A stretch of DNA of 58,466 nucleotides, from assembly GCF_000383875.1 (NCBI RefSeq), contig NZ_KB912886.1, positions 1 to 58,466 of the forward strand. Direction: 5' to 3'. Source of the DNA: Caldibacillus debilis DSM 16016 (GTDB lineage: Bacteria > Bacillota > Bacilli > Bacillales > Caldibacillaceae). The position numbers and the translations under genes are program-made. The notes beneath the pieces are model-generated. The model did no database searches, was not told the DNA's origin, and saw only the letters and a program-made list of their open reading frames with translations. Shown one piece after another: positions 41,915 through 51,109 of this stretch. Numbering within the stretch: position 1 is the stretch's first letter; the number at the start of each line of letters is the position of its first letter.

Positions 41915-42394
41915 GTGAATATCACGATATTGGCTGTTGGCAAACTGAAGGAAAAATATTTGCGGCAGGGCGTCGACGAGTACCTGAAGCGGTTGTCGGG
42001 GTATGCCAAAATGGAGATGGCGGAAGTCCCGGATGAAAAGGCGCCGGAACATTTGAGCGAACGGGAAGCAGAGCAGGTCAAGGAGAGGGAAGGGAAGCGG
42101 CTTTTGGCCAAGATCGGCGCTGACGCTTACGTCATCGCCTTGGCCATTGACGGGAAAATGAAAACCTCGGAAGAGTTCGCCGCCCATCTCGATGCCCTTG
42201 CGACCCGAGGGAAGAGCCGGATCATCTTCGTCATCGGCGGCTCCCTCGGCCTCAGCCGGGCGGTGCTGGCCAGGGCCGACGAGCGGCTTTCCTTCTCGAA
42301 GATGACCTTCCCCCACCAGCTCATGCGCCTGATCCTGCTCGAGCAGATTTACCGCGCCTTCAAGATCAACCGGGGGGAGCCGTATCATAAATAG
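41915..42394 (+). CDS. rlmH: 23S rRNA pseudouridine-1915 N3-methyltransferase RlmH
   Basis: A 159-residue SPOUT methyltransferase that modifies pseudouridine 1915 in helix 69 of 23S rRNA on the 70S ribosome. It has [14 protein letters not shown] at the N-terminus, the SAM-knot motif [10 protein letters not shown], and the C-terminal [19 protein letters not shown]. The start is GTG behind GGTGAGGAG. Last gene of the conserved block; mobile-element remnants start right after it. Confidence 0.98.
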   Translation: MNITILAVGKLKEKYLRQGVDEYLKRLSGYAKMEMAEVPDEKAPEHLSEREAEQVKEREGKRLLAKIGADAYVIALAIDGKMKTSEEFAAHLDALATRGKSRIIFVIGGSLGLSRAVLARADERLSFSKMTFPHQLMRLILLEQIYRAFKINRGEPYHK

Positions 42395-42482
42395 AGGCAA
42401 AAATTTTTGCAAATATTGGGGAGATGGTTCTCATTCATATAATCATTGGCTTTTATCTTAATAGCATCTTTTTCACGATCAT

Positions 42483-43076
42483 ATGAGATTTGCCGCACAG
42501 CCTTCAGTGGATGAACGTCGGATCCGAGAGCTGCTTACGTTGTCTTTTATTGACCGAAAAGAGAATATCCTTTTTCTCGGTCCACCGGGGATTGGAAAGA
42601 CGCACTTGGCGATTTCGATTGGAATGGAGGCGATTGTTAGAGGGTATAAAACGTATTTTATTACGGCCCATGATTTGGTCACTCAGTTAAGGAGAGCCCA
42701 AGAAGGGAAGCTGGAAAAAAGTTGCGCATGTTTGTAAAACCAACCATACTCATCATTGATGAAATGGGATACTTAAAACTAGACCCGAACGGAGCTCATT
42801 ACTTATTTCAGGCCATCGTCCGCCGGTACGAACAGGGCCCGATCATCCTCACGTCCAATAAAAGCTTTGGGGAATGGGGAGAAGTGATGGGCGACTCGGT
42901 GTTGGCGACCGCGATGTTAGATCGATTACTGCATCATTCTATTATTTTCAATCTAAAGGGGGAAGCTATCGATTACGGGAAAAAAGACTCCAACAAGAAG
43001 AAAACAGAAGGATCCATGAAATCCTTCTGGGGAATTTTAAACCGGCGATTTTGGGGAAAAATTCATCGGCCTTGAC
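42483..43076 (+). pseudogene. istB: IS21-family helper ATPase IstB, truncated and frameshifted
   Basis: Three frames together encode most of an IstB AAA+ protein. Frame one runs FAAQPSVDERRIREL to Walker A GPPGIGKTHLA. Frame two holds Walker B TILIIDEMGYL, TSNKSFGEWGE and AMLDRLLHHS. Frame three ends with SYRLREKRLQQ. The first shift fits loss of one A in the run at 42715-42720, the second loss of one base near 42961. About 60 N-terminal residues and the partner transposase IstA are absent. Dead remnant of an IS21 element inserted after rlmH. Confidence 0.9.
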
Positions 43077-43184
43077 ATAGACTCCTTCAGCGCTACTTGG
43101 CAAGACCAATTGACCATAAATATATATTAAGGGGGAAATTTACATTAAATTCTCGAATTATGATTTCACATATTGATTCCCTGT

Positions 43185-43214
43185 AAAAGAGACTCCTCAG
43201 GGGGTCTTTTTTTT
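43185..43214 (+). terminator. Terminator downstream of istB remnant
   Basis: AAAAGAGACTCC pairs with GGGGTCTTTT over a short loop, followed by an eight-T run. Confidence 0.7.
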
Positions 43215-43361
43215 CGGAAGGCTCTTTTCGTATAGATTGTTGCTATTTTGACCAAACTATTGAGAGGTGATAAAATACATCTCCCACAAGAGGTTTAGAA
43301 TGTGGAAAGAAGTTTATGCTGTTACCTAAACACGAGCAAGTCAAGCTTTTGTGTGAGGTAT

Positions 43362-43393
43362 AAAAACAGCCATTTCATCAAAGAAACGGCTGT
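43362..43393 (-). terminator. Terminator of the NUDIX gene
   Basis: On the minus strand ACAGCCGTTTC pairs with GAAATGGCTGT over a 6-nt loop, followed by TTTTTA. Confidence 0.8.
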
Positions 43394-43429
43394 ATTCCTT
43401 ATTCCAATAAAACCCCCTTTAATGGAAGA

Positions 43430-43924
43430 TTAATTACTATTGTTTGTAGCAAGATTAAGTATTTCTTGATAAAGTTCGTTCCAATCATGATAATATTCTT
43501 TTACTTCATTTGGATTAATAAGAATTCTTTCTGCTGACTCGTATTTGCCTTCAAATTCAAATAACTGGTCAATATCCATACGATAAAAGACTTGATAGCC
43601 TATTTTAGGATAAGGACTACTTTCATCCCATTTTGAGTTTTCACTGTGGTCAACTACAATATGACCTAAAAGAAAACAACTTCCTGTAACGTAACCCTCT
43701 TCATACGCTTCACGCTTTATACATTCTTCAGGAGTTTCTCCATTCTCAATATGACCGCCAGGAAAGTCCCACCCTCTATGGTTTAGATTAACTAAAAGTA
43801 ACTTACCATCTTTAAAACAAAATCCGTGAACGCTTGTAATTAAATTTCTTGGAGGAAGTTGTGCATCAGGCTTCCAAGTTAATTTTACTTTTGCGTCTCC
43901 CCACTTAACAACTTTTGTTATCAT
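43430..43924 (-). CDS. NUDIX hydrolase
   Basis: A 164-residue NUDIX-fold protein. The box reads GHIENGETPEECIKREAYEE followed by GYV; the G-x5-E-x7-RE-x2-EE core is kept, but the glycine expected two residues after EE is shifted or replaced. NUDIX enzymes hydrolyse nucleoside diphosphates linked to another group; the substrate cannot be predicted here. The frame could extend to a TTG at 43972 (180 residues), but the ATG at 43924 is the first plausible start; its ribosome site is weak. TATAAT on the minus strand at about 44008-44013 may be the -10. Base composition is much lower in G+C than in the core genes, suggesting recent acquisition. Confidence 0.85.
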   Translation of the reverse strand: MITKVVKWGDAKVKLTWKPDAQLPPRNLITSVHGFCFKDGKLLLVNLNHRGWDFPGGHIENGETPEECIKREAYEEGYVTGSCFLLGHIVVDHSENSKWDESSPYPKIGYQVFYRMDIDQLFEFEGKYESAERILINPNEVKEYYHDWNELYQEILNLATNNSN

Positions 43925-44041
43925 GTTTTTCCCGTCCACTTCAATTGAATACCGATTTTCTATATTCCGCAATCCTGCCGGTTCGCTGAATAAATATCTG
44001 TAACTATTATACCATAAAAAGTAAATTTTTCCTTGTTATAT

Positions 44042-44330
44042 TCAAAAGCAACAATGTCTATGAAAAGAGCCTTTCGAAAAAGACTTGGTTGTTTTCAAAG
44101 ATTTTCGAGTATTATATAAAGTACGAACAAATGGAGTTGTCTCAATATGATTTTCAATTGAAGTCGTATTTTGATCTGATTGACTTTTATCATTTTCAAT
44201 TTCAAAAATATCAATAAATCCTTTTGGAGAACTTGCTCAAGAACCTAAACAAATTAGATAGGGTTCTTTCTTATTGCTGAAAAATTTTGGAAAAAGTCCA
44301 TAGTTGTGTGTAAATTTTCCCTCGGTTAGA
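44042..44330 (-). pseudogene. Decayed open frame, unknown product
   Basis: One minus-strand frame reads as coherent protein (YGLFPKFFSNKKEPYLICLGS, stop, ASSPKGFIDIFEIENDKSQS and on) interrupted by one TGA and lacking any start. Codon use and amino-acid composition look like real coding sequence, whereas the other frames are broken up by stops. Family not recognised. It lies upstream of and in the same direction as the NUDIX gene. Confidence 0.45.
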
Positions 44331-44600
44331 ATGCCCGTTTGAAGTGGAAGATAGAACATTTCGCGTCTTTGAGAGGCTGCGACAGACTCTTTTTAGACGG
44401 CTCGTTTTTTTGAGATTCCTTTTTACACAATTTTACGGACTTAACTAAATTCTAAATTTTATTCCAATTGTGTCAAAACGGTTGATTAAGAATAAAATAA
44501 AAGAAAACCAAATTTCTAAAGTGTGACGGCTGGTGCAAAAAGGTTTCCTTTCACTACATTCAGAAGTTAACTTTAAGGAATTTTTTCTGAGTTTCCATGA
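44331..44600. other. AT-rich gap with no recognised feature
   Basis: Between two decayed frames. GAGGCTGCGACAGACTCTTT at ~44379 resembles inverted-repeat ends of some Bacillus insertion sequences, but no partner end was found. Confidence 0.3.
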
Positions 44601-44605
44601 ATTGA

Positions 44606-44813
44606 TGATCCTTTTCATCACGTGGAAGTTGATTTCTTAATGATTTGCCAAAGACTATTCGAAAATGAGGCTATGAACGGATCGTAATTTTATTCAAATA
44701 TCGACGAAGATCTAGCAAACTTTATGAAACCAATTTTATCTGATAATAAACCACTACTAAACAATTTAGATGTAGTTGGAAGGGGAATACAAATTGCCAT
44801 TCAGGAGAGATGA
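44606..44813 (+). pseudogene. Decayed open frame upstream of the MrpR-like gene
   Basis: The frame reads DDPFHHVEVDFLMICQRLFE..., a TAA at 44685, then FYSNIDEDLANFMKPILSDN... to a TGA at 44811 that overlaps the first ATG of the next gene. The protein-like composition on both sides of the stop suggests the end of a broken gene once co-transcribed with the downstream repressor-like gene. Family not recognised. Confidence 0.45.
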
Positions 44814-44815
44814 AA

Positions 44816-45784
44816 ATGACGGAAAATCGACTATTTAATGAGGTCCTGAAAGAACGGTTTTTAAACCAGTTTAACGAAATGACACAACAAAATTACAGAC
44901 GTATTTTTTTGATTGTCGAAACATACGAATCGGATTTAAAGAAAGACATTTGTTTCTTTACGATCGAAGAAATAAAAACGGTGCTATTCAGCTTTGAGGC
45001 GCGGAATCGGGGAACCGTTGAAAGTTACGCCCGCATCATTAGCAGTTATTTGAATTGGTGTGTCGAACAGAAATTTATTGAAAAGAACGTTCTTGCTGAC
45101 TTCAAGCCGGACGATTTCGATGAATTCGTTATGCCCGTCGAATTTATCACCGAACGAACCTTGCGGAGGATCGAAGACTTCTGTGAGAATTACCAAGACG
45201 CTGTTATCCTTCGCTTGCTGTTTATTGGTGCGGGCGGCAAGCGTTTAAGTGAAATCAGGAATCTGAAGAAGCAAGATGTTGACTTCAAAAACAAGCGAAT
45301 TCGTCTAATAAATTCGCTTAAAGAAGATAACAGCGGGTTCCCTGTCCGTTATACGGAACGATGGATTGATGTTGACGATCGTACGTTGCAGCTGATCGAC
45401 GGCGCCATAAACCAAAAACAATATACCAAACGTAACGGTAATATTGTTTTTGATATTCGTGTCAAGCCATTCGTTGATCTTGTTAAAAACGATTACGTTA
45501 TCCGCCCATCGATTACGAACGTGGAAAGTTATTCCGCTCCGGTGGATAAATATGTGATTTATCGGAGAATTCAGATGATTGAAGACACCTATGGTTTAAA
45601 GAATTTCAATTCTAAATTTATACAACGGAGCGGAATGTTGTATTATGCCAGCAACATTATGATGGATGACCAATTAACAAACATTGACATCAAAATTGTT
45701 GCCGAGCGATTCGGCATTAGATATTCCAATAACATTAAGAGTTTCTTGACAATGGAAAATATTAGAAGTTTATATCCCAAATAA
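44816..45784 (+). CDS. Integrase-fold protein resembling phage repressor MrpR
   Basis: A 322-residue protein with the architecture of a tyrosine recombinase: an N-terminal core-binding-type domain (~1-105) and a C-terminal catalytic-type domain (~110-320). Arg143 in GGKRLSEIRNL occupies the first catalytic arginine position, but the HxxR box appears as FIQR (histidine missing), so recombinase activity is doubtful. Sequence style and length match what I recall of SPbeta YopR, renamed MrpR, a master lysogeny repressor with a recombinase fold. AGGAG stands 8 nt before the ATG at 44816; an ATG 6 nt upstream is too close to it. It is an orphan here: no prophage surrounds it. Family assignment moderate. 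Confidence 0.65.
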   Translation: MTENRLFNEVLKERFLNQFNEMTQQNYRRIFLIVETYESDLKKDICFFTIEEIKTVLFSFEARNRGTVESYARIISSYLNWCVEQKFIEKNVLADFKPDDFDEFVMPVEFITERTLRRIEDFCENYQDAVILRLLFIGAGGKRLSEIRNLKKQDVDFKNKRIRLINSLKEDNSGFPVRYTERWIDVDDRTLQLIDGAINQKQYTKRNGNIVFDIRVKPFVDLVKNDYVIRPSITNVESYSAPVDKYVIYRRIQMIEDTYGLKNFNSKFIQRSGMLYYASNIMMDDQLTNIDIKIVAERFGIRYSNNIKSFLTMENIRSLYPK

Positions 45785-46056
45785 TGAAAGGAGGGATAAT
45801 TTTCTTTTTGCAAATGGAGCGTTTAATAGTTTCTATGAGGTCATATCATTATTTTCTGGATATTGTTAGAACCCAAAACCATTTTGTCCGAAATTAAATC
45901 GGAGTCCTTATGAATATGGGACTCAGGCTGCCCAAATGGGCTTTTTCCCTCCTTTGACGGAGAGCGCTTCAAATGGCGATCTCCTGAAAGGGAATGGATA
46001 CCGCAACGAAAAATACGAAAATTTCCCCGATCTTTTAGCACGGATCAAATGAACAC
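45785..46056. other. Gap between the MrpR-like gene and the orphan gene
   Basis: No convincing gene. It holds a GAGTCC/GGGACTC hairpin and GCCC-AAAT-GGGC followed by five T residues (about 45930-45946), which may end the MrpR-like transcript. Confidence 0.4.
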
Positions 46057-46986
46057 TTATTCTTCTTGCAATAACAGATGCCAGTAATGCTCGATTCGTT
46101 TGAATGTGTCGTCAGCACGCTGGGCAACAAAATCTCTTGCCAATTGGTAATCCGCATCCTTTGGTGAGATGCCTTTCGTAACAAATGAAAGCAGTTGTTC
46201 TTTCGCTTTCACCAGCACCGCAGACAAATCTTCTTCATTCTGAATGCTCTGAAACATTTCCTGATAATTTTTGATGATTGATTCAATTTCTACTTGTGTA
46301 TAAACCGTTTTCCCAAGTTTATTCGTCATGGACAGCTCACGGCTTTGTTCGTATGGAAGAGGAGCATTCAGCGGTCTGATTTTGGCCCGTGCCGCGATAA
46401 ATCTTTCCTCTACCGATTGATAATTCATTACTTTTTTCGTATTGTGGCGGACATAATCTTGAATCAGTCGATCAAATCCAGCTTTTACGTCGCCGATTAA
46501 AAACGCATCACTGAAGTATTGGAGTGCAGCCGTCGAAGAAGCCAATTCAAGATGGGCTTCATAGGAATGCTGCTGTTCTTTACTAATTCCAAAAAGGTTA
46601 ATCCCTGGATATGGCGCTAAACTATCCACTCCGTCCGTGATGTGTTGTAAGATGGATTCTACTTTTTTTACTTCTTCATTATTTAGCGAATCAAAGTATT
46701 TGGATTCATATAAATATTGGCTGAACACAAGCCATTGATCCCGTGGCCGATAAGAAAAAATATCAGAGGGGTCAGCGTTTTCTACGTGAAAAAACTTTTC
46801 CATCGGTATGGCCATCATGCCTTGAACTTGTTTGATTTCGTCCGAAATCGTAAGTTTATAGGCTTGTCCATTTCGGATGACTTCCACTTGTTGTCCGGCC
46901 AATGGATTTTTGATTTCATGTACGGACGGCATTTTGGCTTTATTTCGAGCGACCATTGCGCCGATATATCCGAGATCAATTTTCAC
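46057..46986 (-). CDS. Orphan protein of unknown function, 309 aa
   Basis: A 309-residue soluble-looking protein without signal peptide, membrane segments or a motif I recognise. It is rich in Glu, Gln and Lys with long predicted helices in the second half (~190-305), which contains repeated charged helices, and a Pro/Tyr-rich middle (DQWLVFSQYLYE, LAPYPGINLFG). The start is GTG with a perfect AGGAGG 8 nt upstream, so it is very likely expressed. It lies at the right end of the low-G+C island, convergent with the MrpR-like gene. A phage or accessory origin is plausible; function cannot be assigned. Confidence 0.75.
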   Translation of the reverse strand: MKIDLGYIGAMVARNKAKMPSVHEIKNPLAGQQVEVIRNGQAYKLTISDEIKQVQGMMAIPMEKFFHVENADPSDIFSYRPRDQWLVFSQYLYESKYFDSLNNEEVKKVESILQHITDGVDSLAPYPGINLFGISKEQQHSYEAHLELASSTAALQYFSDAFLIGDVKAGFDRLIQDYVRHNTKKVMNYQSVEERFIAARAKIRPLNAPLPYEQSRELSMTNKLGKTVYTQVEIESIIKNYQEMFQSIQNEEDLSAVLVKAKEQLLSFVTKGISPKDADYQLARDFVAQRADDTFKRIEHYWHLLLQEE

Positions 46987-47606
46987 GGTCAGGTCCTCCT
47001 AAATCTAAAAAGTAATGGTTCCACCCCATTTGCATAGGGGATCGGATCATCTTCCGCAAAAGAATCCTGCACATGGAATATTCAACCGCCTGCATATTGT
47101 GGGGCTTGAATTTTGGGTTGATCGCTTCCCATTTTCAGCCCTTCGGTTTGTGCTTTGCCGTTCGGTTCTTCAGGAAAATGCACCCTTTATTGTCATCCGA
47201 TCATTGAATTCATGTTTGGAGCGGCAAGTCATTCATCCGCAAAGCTTTTTTTCGCGCTTCCACCGTCATCAATGTAAAAATGAAAGGACCATTTGGCGAG
47301 CATGCTTTACCTGATTTTCTAAATTGTATTCGTTCCATGGACTTCCCTAAAAACAGCATTCAATATTATTATCGGTTTTTTGATATATAGTTGAATGATT
47401 ATGACCGTATCAAAAGGCAGCCCAGGGTTTTTTCGGCCATTTGATCCCGGCTGTCAGCAAAAAAGCGTTTGAGCGAGGAAAAGCGGTATTATGGAAGAGG
47501 GGATTTGAGAAGAAGATACTCACAAGCCCAGCCCATCCGTCAAAGATGGCATTGATCCGGATGAAATTATCCGATTCTTGCAGCTGGGATGCGGCCTGCT
47601 TCCTAA
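46987..47606. other. Gap upstream of the orphan gene, no gene seen
   Basis: About 620 bp marking the change from the low-G+C island to G+C-richer DNA. Open frames lack ribosome sites and recognisable motifs. The only signal is the AGGAGG ribosome site of the orphan gene at its left edge. Confidence 0.45.
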
Positions 47607-47646
47607 GAAAAAAGCACCGGGAAAGACAATTCCCAGTGCTTTTTTG
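47607..47646. terminator. Bidirectional terminator
   Basis: AAAAAAGCAC-GGGAA pairs with TTCCC-GTGCTTTTTT, with an A run on one side and a T run on the other, so it can work on both strands. On the minus strand it follows the esterase gene and probably ends the siderophore operon. Confidence 0.8.
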
Positions 47647-47768
47647 TTCATGAACCACCGCGGTGAGTTGCGTCAATTTCAATGAAAGCGCCTCGGATCA
47701 CGGCCAATGGGCTTCGTGCCGTCGGCTTCCGCCCTTCCTTCTGCTTCCCGCCGCCGCACATGCCGCAT

Positions 47769-48626
47769 TCACCTTCTCGACGCGAACCGTACGGCCCGGC
47801 TGATCAAGGCCGGCAATACCGATACATGGCCTTCCCCTTCGAATTCCTTGAATTCCACGTGCAAGCCGCAGCCGGCGAGGGGGGACAAGCGTTCCGCCAG
47901 CTCCCTCGCATTGGCATTGATGCGGCTTGGATGGCTCTTCTCCAGTTCTCCTGCCGCCAGCAACAGATCGATATTCAGCGTTTCCCGTTCCAAGCGGAAG
48001 ACGAATTGCCGCTCCGCTTCGCGCAGAGGCCGTTCGTTCCAATGAATGGACGGGCTTCCCGCGATATACGTCCGGAAGGCGGCCGGCCTGGTGAAAAGCA
48101 CATGCAGCGCAAAAAGTCCCCCTAGGGAATGGCCGAAGAGCGTCCGCCTTCCGCTGTCGATGGGGAGCTCGGATTCGATCTCCGGCTTCAATTCCTCTTC
48201 AATAAATGCCAAGAAAGCTTCCGCTCCGCCCAGTTCCGGCCATGCGGCGCCGTCGGGTCTGGGAGGCAGTTCGGCGGCGGGTACCGGCAACGTAAAATCA
48301 TAGAAGCGGGCGGGCGCAAACGGCATTTCCGTCGGATAACCGATGCCGACGACCACAGCGGGAAAGACCCCCGTCTTTTCGGGCCGGCGCGCCTGCACCC
48401 GCACCGCCTCCACCATCGTTCCGAACACGGCATTGGCATCCAGCAAGTAGATGACCGGAAATCCCGAGGGGGGCGGATCGCCGTCAGGTTTGGCCAAAAA
48501 GATCCGATACTCCCGCTTCCCGTCGCGGGAGTACATCACGCGCTGTTCCGTACCCGGTATCGTCACTTCCCGGATGCCAACCTCCCCGCCTCGCCTTCCG
48601 GTCTGTTCCATTTTTTTGCCAGCCAC
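47769..48626 (-). CDS. Siderophore esterase, BesA/IroE-like alpha/beta hydrolase
   Basis: A 285-residue alpha/beta hydrolase of the enterochelin-esterase-like family. The nucleophile elbow GHSLGGLFAL carries the catalytic serine; the family block YDFTLPVP and a late His (GEGHVSV) complete the expected triad. In Bacillus, BesA cleaves the trilactone ring of ferri-bacillibactin in the cytosol to release iron. The start is GTG with AGGAGG 8 nt upstream. It is the last gene of a minus-strand run containing a FeuA-like binding protein and permeases, which supports a siderophore role. The substrate is inferred. Confidence 0.85.
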   Translation of the reverse strand: MAGKKMEQTGRRGGEVGIREVTIPGTEQRVMYSRDGKREYRIFLAKPDGDPPPSGFPVIYLLDANAVFGTMVEAVRVQARRPEKTGVFPAVVVGIGYPTEMPFAPARFYDFTLPVPAAELPPRPDGAAWPELGGAEAFLAFIEEELKPEIESELPIDSGRRTLFGHSLGGLFALHVLFTRPAAFRTYIAGSPSIHWNERPLREAERQFVFRLERETLNIDLLLAAGELEKSHPSRINANARELAERLSPLAGCGLHVEFKEFEGEGHVSVLPALISRAVRFASRR

Positions 48627-48726
48627 CGCTCATTCCTCCTCGAAATCTTTTTTGGGATGATGATTACGGGCATTCCGTAGCCTCAAAAAATTCGTTAACT
48701 CTCCGTTTCGTCGGCATACAGCCATC

Positions 48727-49452
48727 TTACCGCTTCGGGGAATCGTAAGGAAAAAAGCTGCGGTGATGCGGCGCTCCCTCTTCGAGCACAAACCGCAATC
48801 TTTCACGTGGCAATCCGTTATTCAGCAATAGGGCATAGGCTTCTTTCGTTCTTGCCGCCATCTCTTGCTGGATGCTCCGCTTCCCGATTCCTTCCAGGCT
48901 TCCCACATCCAAATAAACTTTCAGTCCGGGACCGGCGTTTTTCGACAGCATAAAATCGATGAAGCCTTCGTACCAAAACGATCCGGATATGGAACGATTT
49001 TTCCGAACACGTCGGGGTACAAATAAGCGGCATAAATGGAAATCAGTCCGCCGAGGGAGGCCCCGATTATTCCCGTCTGCTCCCGGCGGCCGTCCGTCTT
49101 GTATTTTCGGTCGATGTAGGGTTTCAATTTTTCCACAAGAAACGAAAGGTAATGGGAACCCTGTCCGCCAAAATCGGGATATGGATCGGAGAGCGCCTTC
49201 GCATGCCACGACGTATATTCATCCAACCGGTTTTTCGGTTCGATGCCGACCAGTATAAGCTCTCCCAGTGTTCCCCGGGCAAACATGTGTTCCAACCGCG
49301 CCAAGGAACGGTTTTGGCTTGGATCGTAAAAATAAGCCGCCGTCCTGGACATAAACTACCGGCAATCCCGTTTTGCTCGTTTCATAAGAAGGAGGGAGAT
49401 AGATGAAGAGTTCCCTTCCTTCCAAGGATTCCGTCAACAATCTTCCGTTCAT
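48727..49452 (-). pseudogene. Second esterase (enterochelin-esterase-like), two frameshifts
   Basis: Three frames join into one alpha/beta hydrolase. An N-terminal piece starts at the ATG 49452 behind GAGGAGG (LFIYLPPSYETSKTGLPVVY). The middle frame runs from FYDPSQNRSLARLEHM to the nucleophile elbow GIIGASLGGLISIYAAYL. The third frame runs from SGSFWYEGFIDFM to HHRSFFP with the late His. Shifts lie near 49345 and 49005. No single frame can make the active enzyme, so the gene is broken unless the sequence contains errors. Confidence 0.85.
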
Positions 49453-49477
49453 TTCGCTCGCCTCCTCGAACCCTTCG

Positions 49478-50044
49478 TCATGCCTGGTCGATGACCGTGA
49501 GCCGTTGGGCGGCGGGGATCCTCGGCTGTGCGGACGGAATTTTGGCCGGGTATCCGATTTGAAGATTGCCGACTGCCCTTTCCCCGGGCCGAATCCCCAT
49601 GGCTTCGCGGAAGATGGGGTCGTGCAGCCATCCGTGGGTTTTCCATACCATGCCGATTCCCCTTTCCCACGCCAGCAGACTGAAGTTGTGGATCACGCAG
49701 CAAGTCGCCGCATAATCCTCTTCCCGGACGACCGGATTCGGATCTTCCCTCATCAGGACGGTCAAAATCATCGGAATGGCCATGATTTTATCGTAAAATT
49801 TCTGTCCGGCCTCTTTCTTTTTGCCCGGATCCGCTTCCTTGTCCGCATTGATTTTCCGTACCGCCTCGGCGATCTTCCTCCGTCCTTCGCCGTAAGTGAG
49901 AATAAACCGCCACGGTTGGGTCATGCGATGATTGGGCACCCAAACGGCGTCCTCCAGCAGTTCCATCACGAGTTCGGGAGGTACGGGACGGTCCTCGAAA
50001 ACATGAATCGAACGCCGTTCCCGCAACAATCGGCCAAGTTCCAT
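49478..50044 (-). CDS. Nitroreductase family protein
   Basis: A 188-residue FMN-dependent nitroreductase-fold protein (YdjA/TdsD-like). RERRSIHVF near the N-terminus and LEDAVWVPNHRMTQPWRF are the FMN-phosphate-binding blocks; GIRPGERAVGNLQIGYP is the C-terminal signature. An ATG lies 18 nt upstream, but AAGGAGG is spaced 6 nt before the ATG at 50044. It sits between the permease genes and the esterases; a flavin reductase could help reduce siderophore-bound Fe(III), which is inference. Otherwise substrates are unknown. Confidence 0.9.
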   Translation of the reverse strand: MELGRLLRERRSIHVFEDRPVPPELVMELLEDAVWVPNHRMTQPWRFILTYGEGRRKIAEAVRKINADKEADPGKKKEAGQKFYDKIMAIPMILTVLMREDPNPVVREEDYAATCCVIHNFSLLAWERGIGMVWKTHGWLHDPIFREAMGIRPGERAVGNLQIGYPAKIPSAQPRIPAAQRLTVIDQA

Positions 50045-50086
50045 AACCATCCTCCTTTTCATCTTTTGAAAAAGGTCTCTTTCTTC

Positions 50087-51109
50087 CTACACGCGCGTTT
50101 TAGACAGCAGGTACACGAAATATGGGATGCCGATGATGGAAATGACGACCCCGACGGGCAGTTCGGCCGGGGAAAAGACGGTCTTGGCGATAAAATCGGC
50201 GGCGATGACCAACAGCATCCCGATGGTTCCGCTTACGGGAATCGCCCGATCATGATGGATGCCGACCAAACGTTTGGCGATGTGGGGGGCGATCAATCCG
50301 ACAAATCCGATGTTCCCGGACACGGATACGCATGCGCTCACGATGCCGATGCTGCTGAAAAGCAGGATGTTTTTTTCCCTTTCCGTGGCGACGCCCAAGC
50401 CTTTCGCCCGGTCTTCCCCCAATTGAAGCAGATCAAGAACCGGCGATTTCCGGATGATGATCGGAACGAAAAGGACAAGCCACGGCAGCATCGCAGCGAT
50501 ATATGGCCAATTGGCGTTCCAAATGGTTCCCGTGAGCCATACCGTCGCCATTTCGAAATCCTGGGGGTTCATTTTCAGGGATAAGTACAAAGACAAGGCC
50601 CCTAGCCCGGAGCCTGCGGCGATGCCGACCAGGATCAGGCGTTGGGGATCCAGTCGCCCGTTCCGCCAGGAAAAAAAATAAATCAGGACGGCGGCTCCCA
50701 ATCCGCCGATCCACCCGAACAACGGCATCGCCAAAATGGCCAGCCATCCGCTTCCCGTTAACCGTCCTTCAAAGAAAAACATAAAGACGACGATTGCGGC
50801 GCCCGCTCCCGCATTAATGCCCAAAATCCCGGGGTCGGCCAGATCGTTTCTGCTGATTCCTTGGATCGCGGCCCCCGCGGCCCCGAGCCCGAACCCGACG
50901 AGGGCGGCAGCGACGATGCGGGGCAGCCGGAAATCGAAAATGACCAAATCGTGTTCCGGAACGGGATCGATCCGCAACAAGGTTTTCAGCACGTCTGTGA
51001 CCGTCAGGTCAAAAACGCCGTTCGTCAGGCTGATGTAAATGGCGGCGAGCACCATCCCGAAACAGACGAGCAGGACGGTCCAATAGCGTACCGCCGAACT
51101 TTTAGGCAT
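50087..51109 (-). CDS. Iron-siderophore ABC permease FeuC-like (FecCD family)
   Basis: A 340-residue FecCD/BtuC-type permease with about nine to ten transmembrane helices, FDFRLPRIVAAALVG as the conserved N-terminal block and SGNIGFVGLIAPHIAKRLVG as the cytoplasmic coupling helix that binds the ATPase. GGAGG precedes the ATG, and it overlaps the feuB-like frame by 8 nt. No ATPase gene is in the locus; in B. subtilis the Feu permease uses the shared ATPase YusV encoded elsewhere. Confidence 0.93.
   Translation of the reverse strand: MPKSSAVRYWTVLLVCFGMVLAAIYISLTNGVFDLTVTDVLKTLLRIDPVPEHDLVIFDFRLPRIVAAALVGFGLGAAGAAIQGISRNDLADPGILGINAGAGAAIVVFMFFFEGRLTGSGWLAILAMPLFGWIGGLGAAVLIYFFSWRNGRLDPQRLILVGIAAGSGLGALSLYLSLKMNPQDFEMATVWLTGTIWNANWPYIAAMLPWLVLFVPIIIRKSPVLDLLQLGEDRAKGLGVATEREKNILLFSSIGIVSACVSVSGNIGFVGLIAPHIAKRLVGIHHDRAIPVSGTIGMLLVIAADFIAKTVFSPAELPVGVVISIIGIPYFVYLLSKTRV

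Larger units (their letters stand above)
43077..43429. other. Gap after the istB remnant
   Basis: AT-rich DNA marking the start of the low-G+C island; it probably contains the remaining right end of the IS21 element. Two terminators (43185 and 43362) lie here. A 15-codon frame at 43318-43365 has no ribosome site. Confidence 0.45.

Noticed and set aside
43318-43365. Fifteen-codon frame possibly from a transposase start
   Set aside because: No ribosome site and too short to assign to a family.
45841-46041. 66-codon minus-strand frame downstream of the orphan gene
   Set aside because: Lacks a ribosome site and covers hairpin-rich DNA; no protein-like pattern.
48808-48824. CTTTCACGTGGCAATC as a third parS site
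   Set aside because: Only the core TTTCACGTG matches; the right half deviates too much from the palindrome.
49403-50584. 393-codon plus-strand frame over the nitroreductase and permease genes
   Set aside because: Antisense shadow of conserved genes with no ribosome site; the minus-strand genes have clear family motifs.
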